64,000 bases of DNA from Pseudobutyrivibrio ruminis CF1b (lineage in GTDB: Bacteria; Bacillota; Clostridia; Lachnospirales; Lachnospiraceae). Location of the stretch: contig NZ_AUJB01000008.1 in the NCBI RefSeq assembly GCF_000424005.1, positions 434,001 through 498,000 of the forward strand, given 5' to 3'. The position numbers were made by a program, and so were the translations under genes. Shown here in pieces: positions 41,387-50,871 of the stretch; within the stretch, counting starts at the first letter, position 1, and every line of letters begins with the position of its first letter. The notes under the pieces are model-generated. The model was not told the origin of the DNA, made no database searches, and saw only the letters and a program-made list of their open reading frames with translations.

Positions 41387-42499
41387 ATGATTTTCCAAAT
41401 TACTAATCTTTGGCAGATTCTTGGCTGGTGCTTAGTATTTGCTGGATTAATTCTCATGAATGAAATCGGCCGTCGTACAAAGGTCGGTGGAATGATTATC
41501 TTCGTAATCATCCCAGCTATTCTTACAGTTTATTTCATTCTTGCACATGTTGGTATGTTCGGTGGCGCAGCTAACCCTACAGTTGCTTATATGGATGGAT
41601 GGTTCCACTACTTCAAGCTTTACGCAGCAGATATCGGATGCGTAGGTTTCATGATGATCAAGTACAAGTGGGGCATCGGTAAGGAAAAGTGGTTCGCATG
41701 GTGGCCTTGGTTTATCGTTGCAGCAAACATCATGATTGCTAATGTTTCTGATATGGAGTCTGCACTTGCAGCTTATCAGATTTCTGGTACTCTTTCAGGT
41801 GCTTGGTGGGCTTCAAACGAAGGTGTATTCATCTACGGTGGATGGTGGAACGTTGTTAACGCTATCGCTGGTATGATCAACATCTTCTGTATGACAGGAT
41901 GTGTAAAGCTTTACACATCAAATGACAAGAATCAGTCAGATATGATTTGGCCAGACATGACAGTTTGGTTCATCATTGCATATGATGTATGGAACTTTGA
42001 GTACACATACTTAAATCTTCCTACACACACATGGTACTGTGGTGTTGCACTTCTTCTTGCTCCTACATTTGCTAACGCACTTTGGAACAAGGGTGCATGG
42101 ATTCAGAACCGTGCTAACACACTTGCAATCTGGTGCATGTGGGCACAGGTAGTACCACTCTTCCAGCTTAAGGGTACATTCGCAGCTGTTCTTCCTCGTG
42201 TATACGGTGGCGCTACAGAGGCTGGTATCACAACAATGGATCTTTATGAGAAGGCTATCGCTCTTTACAATGCAGGCCAGGGCAAGACAGCAGCAGCTGG
42301 TGAGGCTATTGCAGCAATGGGTATCACAGCAGATCCTACAATGCAGGGCTTCGTAGCTATGATGGCACTTGCTGTTAACGTTGTATGTATCTCTGTTATC
42401 ATCAGAAATGCAATCAGAATCGGTGGAAACCCATATTCTAATTGCGTATTTGAAGGAACAAAGGATTTCGACGAGGCTATGGCACGTGCAGCTAAGTAA
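41387..42499 (+). CDS. Multi-pass membrane protein (DUF5692-like)
   Basis: 370 residues with about eight hydrophobic helices, unusually rich in Trp (for example WWPWFIVAAN, GGWWNVV, TYLNLPTHTWYCGVALLL). AAGGAGG precedes ATG 41387. I associate it with the uncharacterised DUF5692 group of Lachnospiraceae, from memory. Strong codon bias implies high expression. Single gene, with a terminator. Function unknown. Confidence 0.75.
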   Translation: MIFQITNLWQILGWCLVFAGLILMNEIGRRTKVGGMIIFVIIPAILTVYFILAHVGMFGGAANPTVAYMDGWFHYFKLYAADIGCVGFMMIKYKWGIGKEKWFAWWPWFIVAANIMIANVSDMESALAAYQISGTLSGAWWASNEGVFIYGGWWNVVNAIAGMINIFCMTGCVKLYTSNDKNQSDMIWPDMTVWFIIAYDVWNFEYTYLNLPTHTWYCGVALLLAPTFANALWNKGAWIQNRANTLAIWCMWAQVVPLFQLKGTFAAVLPRVYGGATEAGITTMDLYEKAIALYNAGQGKTAAAGEAIAAMGITADPTMQGFVAMMALAVNVVCISVIIRNAIRIGGNPYSNCVFEGTKDFDEAMARAAK

Positions 42500-42519
42500 T
42501 TAATTTCACAGATTATTCT

Positions 42520-42552
42520 AAGCCCGGACAGTTTATCTGTCCGGGCTTATTT
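42520..42552 (+). terminator. Terminator after the Trp-rich membrane protein
   Basis: AAGCCCGGACAG (42520-42531) pairs perfectly with CTGTCCGGGCTT (42537-42548); T-rich but not pure T after. Confidence 0.8.
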
Positions 42553-42591
42553 GTTATAATCAATTATAGTGGGGATAAGTGGGGGCTGATA

Positions 42592-44352
42592 ATGGATATT
42601 ATTAGGGGTTATGGAACAAGGCCACGTTGGCAAAAAACAGCTACGTTTTGTTTGTTGATGGCAGTCTGTATAGGCATCAACTTTTGTGGTGCTTTTTTTG
42701 CTAAACTTCTTGGCTTGCCCCTTTATTTAGATTGTATAGGTACCATGCTGGCATCTATGCTTGGTGGATATATATCAGGTATTTTTGTAGGATTGTTCAG
42801 TTCTATCTTAAATGGTATTTTTAGCGATCCGCGATTGGTTTCATATGGCGCTCTTAATGTTTTTATTGCCATATTTACAGCATGGGCATGTACCCATAAA
42901 TGGTACAAAAAGCCTTTAAGATTTTTTACAGCAGTAATAATATATGCATTTTTAGGTGGATTTTTAGGCTCTATTCTTACTATTGTTCTTTACGGGTTTG
43001 GAAATGGAGTAGCATCTGGCTCTGTTGTTTATTGGTTTTCCGACATGGGAATGCCTAGATTGCTTGCTGAGATGCTAGGGGATTATTGTGTTGATATTCT
43101 CGATAAGTTTATCTCTTTTACAATAGCTGTTTTTGTCTGCACGGTTATGCCTAAGCAGATTAGAGGAAAGTTTAAGATTCATTCCTGGAAGCAGATGCCA
43201 CTTAAATCAGACGCAGTACAAATCCTGCTAAACAATAAGACCAGAGGAAGATCTCTTCGAAACAAGATTATTTTCGTTTTGATTTTAATGGCCACTCTTA
43301 TTGCAATAGTTTCAATTTCTATCAGTTATGCTTTATTTGTAATTACAATCGAAGCTTTTGCGAAAAGAGAGGGCGTAGTAGTTCCAAACTTTGTACTGGA
43401 AATATGGTCTGAAAAGTACCTGGTAAATCAGCTTTCGCTTTTTATAGGTGTATTTGTTTTTATCATTGTATTGTTTTTATATATAGCCAGATATCATCTG
43501 ATTTTGCCTCTTAATTCCATGGCATATACTTTGGGATACTATTCCGACAAGGAAAATCGTTCTTTCGAGGAGATGGCAAAGGTTTTCGACGGACTTAGGA
43601 TTCACACAGGTGATGAAACAGAAAACCTCTATCTTTGTATCGCTGATATGATTAAGGAGAGTGCTAATTATCTGGCAGATATTCAGCATAAGAATGCTAC
43701 GATTTCCGACATGCAAAATGCAATGATTATTGTTCTTGCAGATATTGTAGAGAGTCGAGATCACAATACAGGAAATCATATTAAAACTACAGCTGAATAT
43801 GTTGAGTTGATTATTGATGAGATGCTCTTTGAAAATATATATCAGGACCAGCTTACATCAAAGTTTATTTCAGATGTTTATCAGTCAGCACCTCTGCATG
43901 ATATCGGTAAGATTAGCGTCAGTGATGTAATTCTTAATAAACCAGGCAAGCTTACTGATGAAGAATTTAATCTTATGAAAAAGCACACAATTGAGGGTGC
44001 AAAAATCATAGATAAGGTAATAGATACTGTCCCAGATTCAGATAATATTTATTTGAAGGAAGCTCGCGATTTGGCACTTTATCATCACGAGAGATGGGAT
44101 GGCACAGGATATCCATATGGCATTGCAGGAGAGGAAATACCTCTTTCAGCCCGAATAATGGCGGTAGCAGATGTATTTGATGCCCTTGTATCAAAGAGGA
44201 GTTATAAAGAAGCCTACGATTTTGATAAGGCTATTAGCATAATAGAAGAAAGTGCGGGAACTCACTTTGACCCGTTGATTGTAAAAGCATTTATCAATGC
44301 TAAAGAAAAAATCAGAATAATTACAGAAGAGAAGGACTCGATTAATGACTAA
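42592..44352 (+). CDS. Membrane HD-GYP protein with ECF S-component-like sensor domain
   Basis: 586 residues. Residues ~15-200 form six hydrophobic helices resembling vitamin-binding S components (GLPLYLDCIGTMLASMLGGY, GALNVFIAIF). Two more helices (~228-255 and ~282-303) flank a short extracytoplasmic loop; residues ~370-580 are an HD-GYP domain: HDIGKISVSDVILNKPGKL and HHERWDGTGYPYG with HD and GYP motifs intact. Predicted cyclic-di-GMP phosphodiesterase controlled by a small-molecule or membrane signal. It overlaps the next gene by 8 bases. Confidence 0.85.
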   Translation: MDIIRGYGTRPRWQKTATFCLLMAVCIGINFCGAFFAKLLGLPLYLDCIGTMLASMLGGYISGIFVGLFSSILNGIFSDPRLVSYGALNVFIAIFTAWACTHKWYKKPLRFFTAVIIYAFLGGFLGSILTIVLYGFGNGVASGSVVYWFSDMGMPRLLAEMLGDYCVDILDKFISFTIAVFVCTVMPKQIRGKFKIHSWKQMPLKSDAVQILLNNKTRGRSLRNKIIFVLILMATLIAIVSISISYALFVITIEAFAKREGVVVPNFVLEIWSEKYLVNQLSLFIGVFVFIIVLFLYIARYHLILPLNSMAYTLGYYSDKENRSFEEMAKVFDGLRIHTGDETENLYLCIADMIKESANYLADIQHKNATISDMQNAMIIVLADIVESRDHNTGNHIKTTAEYVELIIDEMLFENIYQDQLTSKFISDVYQSAPLHDIGKISVSDVILNKPGKLTDEEFNLMKKHTIEGAKIIDKVIDTVPDSDNIYLKEARDLALYHHERWDGTGYPYGIAGEEIPLSARIMAVADVFDALVSKRSYKEAYDFDKAISIIEESAGTHFDPLIVKAFINAKEKIRIITEEKDSIND

Positions 44353-45106
44353 AGTTTATTACTTGATGCATAGCTCTTTTTTAGTGGAGCTTGAAGACAG
44401 ATATTTGCTTTTCGATTATTTTAACAAAGCTGTCTGTGAGGAGGTGGTAGCCTACAGAGGTTCGCTACCAGAACTGGATTCCAACAAAGCACTTTATGTG
44501 TTTGCCAGCCACAGTCACAAGGATCACTGGTGGCTTGAAAATCTCAGACTGGCAGATGACAGAACAAATGTGAAATTCATCCTTTCTAAGGACATTCGCC
44601 TTGGCAGGAATTACTTAACAAGAAATGGCTTTGATTTATCCATAAAAGATAAAATTACATTTGTTGCACCTCTTAAAAAGTATCAGGTAGATGATATGAC
44701 TATCGAGACACTTCGTTCTACTGATGCCGGAGTGGCATTTGTGATAAATGTAAATGGCATGAATATTTACCACGCAGGTGATTTGAACTGGTGGAACGCA
44801 GAAGGCCGTGGAGAACTTTATGGTGAGGTTTACGGCCGTGAATATAAACGTGCCTTAAAACCAATTATGAACAGACATTTTGATTTAGGTTTTGTGGTAC
44901 TCGATTCCAGAATGGGAGAAGATGGTTACTTCCTGGGAATGGAGCACTTTGTTAAGAATATTGAGTGTGACTATATTTTCCCAATGCATATGTGGGGCCA
45001 GTACCAGTGGGTTGAAAGATTTAAGAATCGTCCTGGCATGGCCAATCTGAAGGACAGAATTATCGACATCGACCAGGAAAATATGATTTTTGAAATAGAG
45101 GACTAG
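44345..45106 (+). CDS. Metallo-beta-lactamase-fold hydrolase
   Basis: 253 residues. The metal site HxHxDH is ASHSHKDHWW (about 54-63); YHAGDLNWWNAEGRGE supplies the later His and Asp, and FPMHMWGQY a further His. It resembles UlaG/YtnP-like cytosolic hydrolases with unknown substrate. Overlaps the HD-GYP gene by 8 bases and precedes the DNA glycosylase by one base, so a four-gene unit to the CbiB-like gene is likely. Confidence 0.85.
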   Translation: MTKVYYLMHSSFLVELEDRYLLFDYFNKAVCEEVVAYRGSLPELDSNKALYVFASHSHKDHWWLENLRLADDRTNVKFILSKDIRLGRNYLTRNGFDLSIKDKITFVAPLKKYQVDDMTIETLRSTDAGVAFVINVNGMNIYHAGDLNWWNAEGRGELYGEVYGREYKRALKPIMNRHFDLGFVVLDSRMGEDGYFLGMEHFVKNIECDYIFPMHMWGQYQWVERFKNRPGMANLKDRIIDIDQENMIFEIED

Positions 45107-45107
45107 A

Positions 45108-45947
45108 ATGGTTTTTAGCAAGAGCCTTACGGCTGAGGAATTTAATCCCGAGGTCATCATGAATTCTGGACAGGTTTTCAGAATGAAAAAGGAGACTAAG
45201 GGAGCTGATGGCATGCCAGATACTTACAGTGCATGCTCAGGAGATAATGACATATATTTTTATTTGAACAGAGAAAAGGACACCTGGGATTTTGCCTGCG
45301 AGGAAAATCAGTGGGATTTCTGGCAGAGATATTTTGATTTTGATACAGATTACATTGCTTTTAATGACAAAATTCGAAGCAGCAGTGATAAATTTTTGAA
45401 GGATGCATTGAAGGATTCCTTTGGAATGCGTATCCTCAGACAGGATTTGTGGGAAGTATTTATTTCTTATGTTATTTCCCAGAATAATAACATCCCAAAG
45501 ATTAAGAAATCTATCCAGATTTTATGTGACAGATATTCTGATGGAATACATTTTCCAAAGGCTGAGACATTGTCCTACATACCTGAGGCGGAGCTGATGG
45601 ATGGCACAGCTTTAGGCTATAGAGCAGATTACATCATTGGCATTTCACAGAAGGTGGCAGCAGGTGAGCTGGATATAGAAAAAATAAGCAAGCTGCCATA
45701 TGATGAAGCTTATGGAAAGCTTCTTGAAATAAAGGGGATTGGGCCAAAGGTAGCCAACTGTATTATGCTATATGGGTTCCATTTTATGGAGAGCTATCCA
45801 ATCGATACCTGGATGAAAAAGATTATTACAGAAGATTACAGTTCCTATACAAAGGACAAATATCTTGAATATATCAATGATTGTTACAGCGGATATCAGG
45901 GATATGTACAACAGCTTCAGTTCTATCACAAACGTAAATCAAAATGA
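45108..45947 (+). CDS. OGG1-like 8-oxoguanine DNA glycosylase/lyase
   Basis: 279 residues. Base-excision repair enzyme of the HhH-GPD superfamily. The N-terminal OGG domain (~1-110) precedes the helix-hairpin-helix EIKGIGPKVANCIMLYG (~203-219), whose Lys corresponds to the Schiff-base lysine, and YPIDTWMKK carries the catalytic Asp. FISYVISQNNNIPKIKK is the conserved QNN segment. Domain layout matches bacterial OGG1 homologues, not AlkA or endonuclease III (no 4Fe-4S cysteines). Confidence 0.88.
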   Translation: MVFSKSLTAEEFNPEVIMNSGQVFRMKKETKGADGMPDTYSACSGDNDIYFYLNREKDTWDFACEENQWDFWQRYFDFDTDYIAFNDKIRSSSDKFLKDALKDSFGMRILRQDLWEVFISYVISQNNNIPKIKKSIQILCDRYSDGIHFPKAETLSYIPEAELMDGTALGYRADYIIGISQKVAAGELDIEKISKLPYDEAYGKLLEIKGIGPKVANCIMLYGFHFMESYPIDTWMKKIITEDYSSYTKDKYLEYINDCYSGYQGYVQQLQFYHKRKSK

Positions 45948-45971
45948 TTAACTATAAAAAGGGATTGAATA

Positions 45972-46886
45972 ATGTTTAAATTACACATTTTCGCGTTACT
46001 ATTAGGCACAATTTTAGACTTTATAATCGGTCCGCTTTACACCGTATGGAACCCATTTGATTCCATAGGTCGTTGGATCAAATTCCTGGACAGAGCACTT
46101 TTAGGGGATGAGATAATTCTCCTGGAGGATTCAAAGCAGAAAAATCTTGGACTTTGGATTCTGTTTTTAGTGTTACTTCCTGTGGTGGCAGTGGTAAGCT
46201 TCTTCGTGATTTTGGGATACGAAATAGCTCCTTTTGTAGGGGTGATTATTGAAGCTATCGCCACATATTTCTGTCTCGAAGCCAACCGTCTTTTTTATCT
46301 GGGAAGAGAAGTGATGAATTCCTACTACGGAGATGGAATTCCTGCTATGAGACATGCCCTTGAGCTTCTCACTGGAGGGGATGTGGAAGAGGATGATGAG
46401 GAAAGCCTGACTGCAAGAGCTGTTACCTATATAGCTAACGAGGCGGGGGATAGTGTTGTTTCACCACTTTTTGTTATGTTTCTGTTTGGACCTGTTGGAG
46501 GCTTCATCTATCGCACAGTTGATTTGATGGACGCCAGACTGGGCCATAAGAATAAAAGATATAATGAATTTGGGTTCTATACTGCCAAATTTAATCAAAT
46601 TATTGACTGGCTTCCAGGAAGAATTTCCGGCGTGCTTGCAGTGTTTGCAGCAAGATATACCTTCGGAGATTTCCACGGAAAAAATGCCAGATACATCCAC
46701 CTGAGAGACAGATATAAAGCTATCTCAGCATTTGCCGGAGCAATCGGTATTTGTCTTAAGGATGAAAGCATTGGAGACGCTGACAAAGTAGCAGAACCAA
46801 AGGACATCAGGATTGCTACAGCTCTTATGAGAAACATGTTTTTACTCTGTCAGCTGTTTTTAGTGATTTTATTGTTATTTTTCTGA
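45972..46886 (+). CDS. Degenerate CbiB paralogue (membrane protein)
   Basis: 304 residues with four or five hydrophobic helices. It follows the CbiB plan: LLLGTILDFIIGP at the start, ANEAGDSVVSPLFVMF (CbiB has ENTSDGIIAPL), GHKNKRYNEFGFYTAKFNQIIDWLPGRISG. But the acidic LDDVVN of CbiB is FNQIID here, and the HxSPN/AQTE motif is gone. The full-length CbiB at 14097 keeps all of these. It is outside the cobalamin cluster, last in the HD-GYP/MBL/OGG1 run. Probably no longer an adenosylcobinamide-phosphate synthase. Confidence 0.8.
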   Translation: MFKLHIFALLLGTILDFIIGPLYTVWNPFDSIGRWIKFLDRALLGDEIILLEDSKQKNLGLWILFLVLLPVVAVVSFFVILGYEIAPFVGVIIEAIATYFCLEANRLFYLGREVMNSYYGDGIPAMRHALELLTGGDVEEDDEESLTARAVTYIANEAGDSVVSPLFVMFLFGPVGGFIYRTVDLMDARLGHKNKRYNEFGFYTAKFNQIIDWLPGRISGVLAVFAARYTFGDFHGKNARYIHLRDRYKAISAFAGAIGICLKDESIGDADKVAEPKDIRIATALMRNMFLLCQLFLVILLLFF

Positions 46887-46985
46887 AATACTGGTGGAAT
46901 TTGAAAATAGTTTGCATTATAATTTGAGTAAGTATGTAATAAAGGTTTAATTGGTTACAAATATTGTGATTTAGGAGGAATTGCC

Positions 46986-47120
46986 ATGTCTGCATTTTTA
47001 TCTACTTTTGCAAGTTATCTGATTAAAATGATCATACTGGTTGCGCTAGGGATCTGCGGAGGCTTCATTGGAGTTAAGCTTCGCAAGTCAAAAAATAGGA
47101 AAGAAGGTATTGAGGAGTAA
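46986..47120 (+). CDS. Small single-pass membrane protein, 44 residues
   Basis: One hydrophobic helix (LIKMIILVALGICGGFIGV) followed by a basic then acidic tail (KLRKSKNRKEGIEE). TAGGAGG sits correctly before ATG 46986, and TATAAT at 46918-46923 may be its -10 element. Not recognised as a named family. It lies 43 bases before alaS and may share its transcript. Confidence 0.75.
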   Translation: MSAFLSTFASYLIKMIILVALGICGGFIGVKLRKSKNRKEGIEE

Positions 47121-47163
47121 TCCTTCGTCTTCTTCCAAGTAATATATTTTGGAGGACTTTGTT

Positions 47164-49815
47164 TTGAATAACGGTGTTAATGATTTACGACGCGCCTACT
47201 TGGAGTTCTTTGAGAGCAAAGATCATCTTTGCCTCAATAGCTTTTCTCTTGTACCACAGAATGACAACTCTTTGTTGCTCATCAACGCTGGTATGGCACC
47301 ACTTAAGCCATACTTCACAGGTCAGGAGATTCCACCAAGAAAGCGCGTCACTACATGTCAAAAATGTGTTAGAACAGGTGATATCGATAATGTAGGTAAG
47401 ACGGCTCGCCATCTTACTTTTTTTGAGATGCTTGGTAACTTCTCTTTCGGAGATTACTTTAAGCACGAGGCAATCGCATGGTCTTGGGAGTTTCTTACAG
47501 AGGTTCTTAAGCTTGATGCAGATCGCCTTTACCCATCTATCTACGGAGAGGATGAGGAAGCATTCGAAATCTGGACAAAGGAAGTTGGTGTAGCTCCAGA
47601 GCGCATCACACGTTTCTATCGTGATCCTGAGACAGGCGAGTGCGACAACTTCTGGGAACACGGTGCAGGTCCTTGTGGTCCTTGCTCAGAGATTTACTAC
47701 GACCGTGGTGAGAAATACGGATGCGGAAAGCCAGATTGTAAGGTTGGTTGTGATTGCGACCGCTTCATGGAGGTTTGGAACAACGTATTTACACAGTTCA
47801 ATGGTGATGGCCATGGCGGTTATGAGGAGCTTTCTCAGAAGAACATCGATACAGGTATGGGTCTTGAGCGTCTTGCAGTTGTTATGCAGGATGTAGATTC
47901 AGTATTCGATATCGATACAATGAAGGCTATTCGTGACAAGATTTGTGAGATGTCAGGAAAGAAGTATCAGGTTGATGCTCTTGATGATGTTTCTATCCGT
48001 CTTATCACTGACCATATTCGTTCATCTACATTCCTTATTTCTGACGGTGTTACACCTTCAAATGAGGGTAGAGGGTACGTTCTTCGTCGTCTTATTCGTC
48101 GTGCTGCTAAGCATGGTCGTGCACTTGGTATTTCAGGTACATTCATGGCTAAGCTTTCAGAGACAGTTATCAACGAATGTAAGGATGGTTACCCAGAGCT
48201 TTGGGAGAAGAGAGAATTCATCTTCAAGACTCTCACAGCTGAGGAAGAGCAGTTCAATAAGACAATCGACAATGGCCTTGAGATTCTTGCTGGTATGGAA
48301 GAGAAGCTTGTTGCCGCAGGTTCTAAGGAGCTTTCAGGTGAGGATACATTCAAGCTTTACGATACTTACGGATTCCCTGTAGATCTTACTGCAGAGATTC
48401 TTGAGGAAAAGGGCTTCACATACGATGCTGCAGGCTTCGAAGCTTGCATGGAGAAGCAGCGTCAGACAGCTCGTGCTGCTCGTAAAGAGACAAACTACAT
48501 GGGTGCTGATGCATCTGTTTATGATGATATCGATCTTTCTGTTACATCTGAGTTCGTAGGTTATGACAAGACTACATCAGAGTCTACAGTTACAGTGCTT
48601 ACTACAGAGACAGAGATCGTTGATACACTTGCAGAGGGAATGATTGGTACTATCATCGTTCCTGAGACACCATTCTACGCTACAATGGGTGGTCAGATTG
48701 GTGATACAGGTGTTATCTCTACAGCTAACGGACAGTTCACTGTTAAGGATACAATCAAGCTTAAGGGTGGAAAGATTGGTCACGTTGGTGAGATGACTAC
48801 TGGTATGATTAAGGTAGGCGAGAAGGTTACACTTACTGTTGATGCTGAGCGTCGTGCTCGCATCTGCAAGAACCACTCAGCTACTCACCTTATGCAGAAG
48901 GCACTTCGTGAGGTGCTTGGTACACACGTAGAGCAGAAGGGTTCTTACCAGGATGCTGACAGAACTCGTTTCGATTTCTCTCACTTCGAGGCAATGACAG
49001 CAGAGGAAATTGCTAAGGTTGAGAAGATGGTTAACGAGAAGATTGCTGAAGGCCTTGCTGTTGAGACAGCTATTATGTCTATCGACGAGGCAAAGAAGAG
49101 CGGTGCTATGGCTCTTTTCGGTGAGAAGTATGGCGATACAGTTCGTGTAGTTAAGATGGGTGATTTCTCTGTAGAGCTTTGCGGTGGTACACACGTAAGC
49201 AACACATCAGAGATTTCCGCTTTCAAGATTCTTTCTGAGTCTGGTGTAGCCGCTGGTACACGTCGTATCGAGGCTATCACTGGTTCTGCAGTATTCGAAT
49301 ATTATGCAGACCTTGAGGCAAAGCTTAACGCTGCAGCTGCAGCACTTAAGTGTAAGCCAGCAGAGGTTGAAGAGAAGATTGCACACCTTCAGAAGCAGCT
49401 TAAGGAGACAAACTCAGAGCTTGATTCTCTTAAGGCTAAGGCTGCACAGGCAGCTGTTGGTGATGTTATGGATTCAGTCGTAGAGGTTAAGGGCGTTAAG
49501 CTTCTTGCTACATCCGTAGCTGGTGTAGATATGAACGGTCTCCGTGATCTTGGTGATGATCTTAAGACAAAGCTTGGCGAGGGTGTTATCGTTCTTGCGT
49601 CTGATTGCGATGGCAAGGTAAATCTTGTAGTAATGGCTACAGATGCCGCACAGGCAGCTGGCGCACATGCTGGTAACCTTGTTAAGGCTATTGCTCCTAA
49701 GGTTGGCGGTGGCGGCGGCGGTCGTCCAAACATGGCACAGGCCGGCGGCAAGAACCCAGCAGGTATTGCAGATTGCCTTGCAGAGGCAAAGAGCGTACTT
49801 GAGGGCATGCTTTAA
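47164..49815 (+). CDS. alaS: Alanyl-tRNA synthetase
   Basis: Charges tRNA-Ala. 883 residues from a TTG start at 47164: GGAGG at 47151-47155 gives 8-base spacing, and the upstream in-frame TTG at 47149 overlaps that site. Aminoacylation domain: FFESKDHL, PYFTGQEIPPRKRVTTCQKC, NFSFGDYFK, GAGPCGPCSEIYYDRG. Editing domain zinc ligands HSATHL and CGGTH. C-terminal coiled region and the glycine-rich GGGGGGRPNMAQAGG of the C-Ala domain. Complete; no T-box leader visible. Very strong codon bias. Confidence 0.97.
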   Translation: MNNGVNDLRRAYLEFFESKDHLCLNSFSLVPQNDNSLLLINAGMAPLKPYFTGQEIPPRKRVTTCQKCVRTGDIDNVGKTARHLTFFEMLGNFSFGDYFKHEAIAWSWEFLTEVLKLDADRLYPSIYGEDEEAFEIWTKEVGVAPERITRFYRDPETGECDNFWEHGAGPCGPCSEIYYDRGEKYGCGKPDCKVGCDCDRFMEVWNNVFTQFNGDGHGGYEELSQKNIDTGMGLERLAVVMQDVDSVFDIDTMKAIRDKICEMSGKKYQVDALDDVSIRLITDHIRSSTFLISDGVTPSNEGRGYVLRRLIRRAAKHGRALGISGTFMAKLSETVINECKDGYPELWEKREFIFKTLTAEEEQFNKTIDNGLEILAGMEEKLVAAGSKELSGEDTFKLYDTYGFPVDLTAEILEEKGFTYDAAGFEACMEKQRQTARAARKETNYMGADASVYDDIDLSVTSEFVGYDKTTSESTVTVLTTETEIVDTLAEGMIGTIIVPETPFYATMGGQIGDTGVISTANGQFTVKDTIKLKGGKIGHVGEMTTGMIKVGEKVTLTVDAERRARICKNHSATHLMQKALREVLGTHVEQKGSYQDADRTRFDFSHFEAMTAEEIAKVEKMVNEKIAEGLAVETAIMSIDEAKKSGAMALFGEKYGDTVRVVKMGDFSVELCGGTHVSNTSEISAFKILSESGVAAGTRRIEAITGSAVFEYYADLEAKLNAAAAALKCKPAEVEEKIAHLQKQLKETNSELDSLKAKAAQAAVGDVMDSVVEVKGVKLLATSVAGVDMNGLRDLGDDLKTKLGEGVIVLASDCDGKVNLVVMATDAAQAAGAHAGNLVKAIAPKVGGGGGGRPNMAQAGGKNPAGIADCLAEAKSVLEGML

Positions 49816-49837
49816 TTAAAACAATATTTAATAATTC

Positions 49838-49873
49838 AGAGCTTTCTTGGTAATACAAGGAAGCTCTTTTTTT
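49838..49873 (+). terminator. Terminator after alaS
   Basis: AGAGCTTTCTTG (49838-49849) pairs with CAAGGAAGCTCT (49856-49867) except for one mismatch; T run to 49873. Confidence 0.9.
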
Positions 49874-50026
49874 GTCAACTTAAAATTCTGAACATTCAGT
49901 GAATAGATTGTGAAATGCAAGAAGAGTCAGAAAATTTACGCTACAATGACAATCGCCGCAATAGTTATATGGTATAACTATTCGTTATAAAAACACTATT
50001 GTTTTTCAATTTTAAAGGTGAAAAGT

Positions 50027-50815
50027 ATGGAAAATGAGATTAAATGGTATCACAAGAAATGGGTGAGAATAGTGGCTGGAGTGTTGGCAGTTGTCATGAT
50101 ATTTACAACTGTTGGCTATGTTATGCTTCGAAATGAGGCAGATGAATTATATAAAAATCTAGCAGATTCAGACGAGTATTTGAAACGAAATAGTAGGAGT
50201 TTTTCTGACTCTTTTGATGCTGATAATTTGATTTTAAACATGAGTCAGTATAGCGATTTAAAGAAGTTGATGGAGGATGGTAAATACGAGGAGTCTATTG
50301 TCAAAGTTAAATCACTTCTTGAAACCGAGACTGATAGTGCGCGCGTTGAGCAGCTTCACGAGCTTTTATGCGAGCTGGATTATAACGTGGGAGACTACGA
50401 GGAAGCTGCAAAAGAAGCTGATATTTGCATTGACAGTTTAGAGGCTGCTAATACGTCATACCTGTTTTATTATCTTGGTGCAGTATCAAATATGCATACA
50501 GGTGAATACGATAAAAGCGTTAAATACATAGATACCATTTTGGAGCTGGGGGATGACCCACAGTTGTTCTACTACAGAGGCATTAATAATATGGCTCTGC
50601 AGGAGTTTGGAGAGGCATCTTCTGACTTTGAAAAATCCATAGAGTTGGGAAAGGATGATATTGATTTATATTACGATTTAGGAATATGTCTTATCTCAAA
50701 CGGAGATGTTGATGAAGGTGTAGCAAAACTTGGATATGTAATTGATACGGACGATAGTCCGGAATTGACTGAGGCAGCCCAAAATATACTACTTGCAATG
50801 AGTCAAGAAGAGTAG
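50027..50815 (+). CDS. Membrane-anchored TPR protein
   Basis: 262 residues from ATG 50027 (AAAGG at 50014-50018). A basic N-terminus and one hydrophobic helix (IVAGVLAVVMIFTTVGYVML, ~13-32) anchor it with the bulk outside the cytoplasm. Residues ~75-260 are tetratricopeptide repeats: YEESIVKVKSLLETE, YEEAAKEADICIDS, YDKSVKYIDTILEL, FGEASSDFEKSIEL, then DEGVAKLGYVI. It ends 56 bases before the giant surface protein and may be co-transcribed; TPRs suggest a scaffold or secretion helper (inference). Confidence 0.85.
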   Translation: MENEIKWYHKKWVRIVAGVLAVVMIFTTVGYVMLRNEADELYKNLADSDEYLKRNSRSFSDSFDADNLILNMSQYSDLKKLMEDGKYEESIVKVKSLLETETDSARVEQLHELLCELDYNVGDYEEAAKEADICIDSLEAANTSYLFYYLGAVSNMHTGEYDKSVKYIDTILELGDDPQLFYYRGINNMALQEFGEASSDFEKSIELGKDDIDLYYDLGICLISNGDVDEGVAKLGYVIDTDDSPELTEAAQNILLAMSQEE

Positions 50816-50871
50816 GTTTTAGAGTAAAAAGTAGCGATGTGATTGTAATAGTTTTGAGTGAGGGCTCTACT

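Noticed and set aside
46887-47163. T-box leader for alaS
   Set aside because: The interval is filled by the 44-codon gene, and no T-box sequence or terminator/antiterminator pair is visible.
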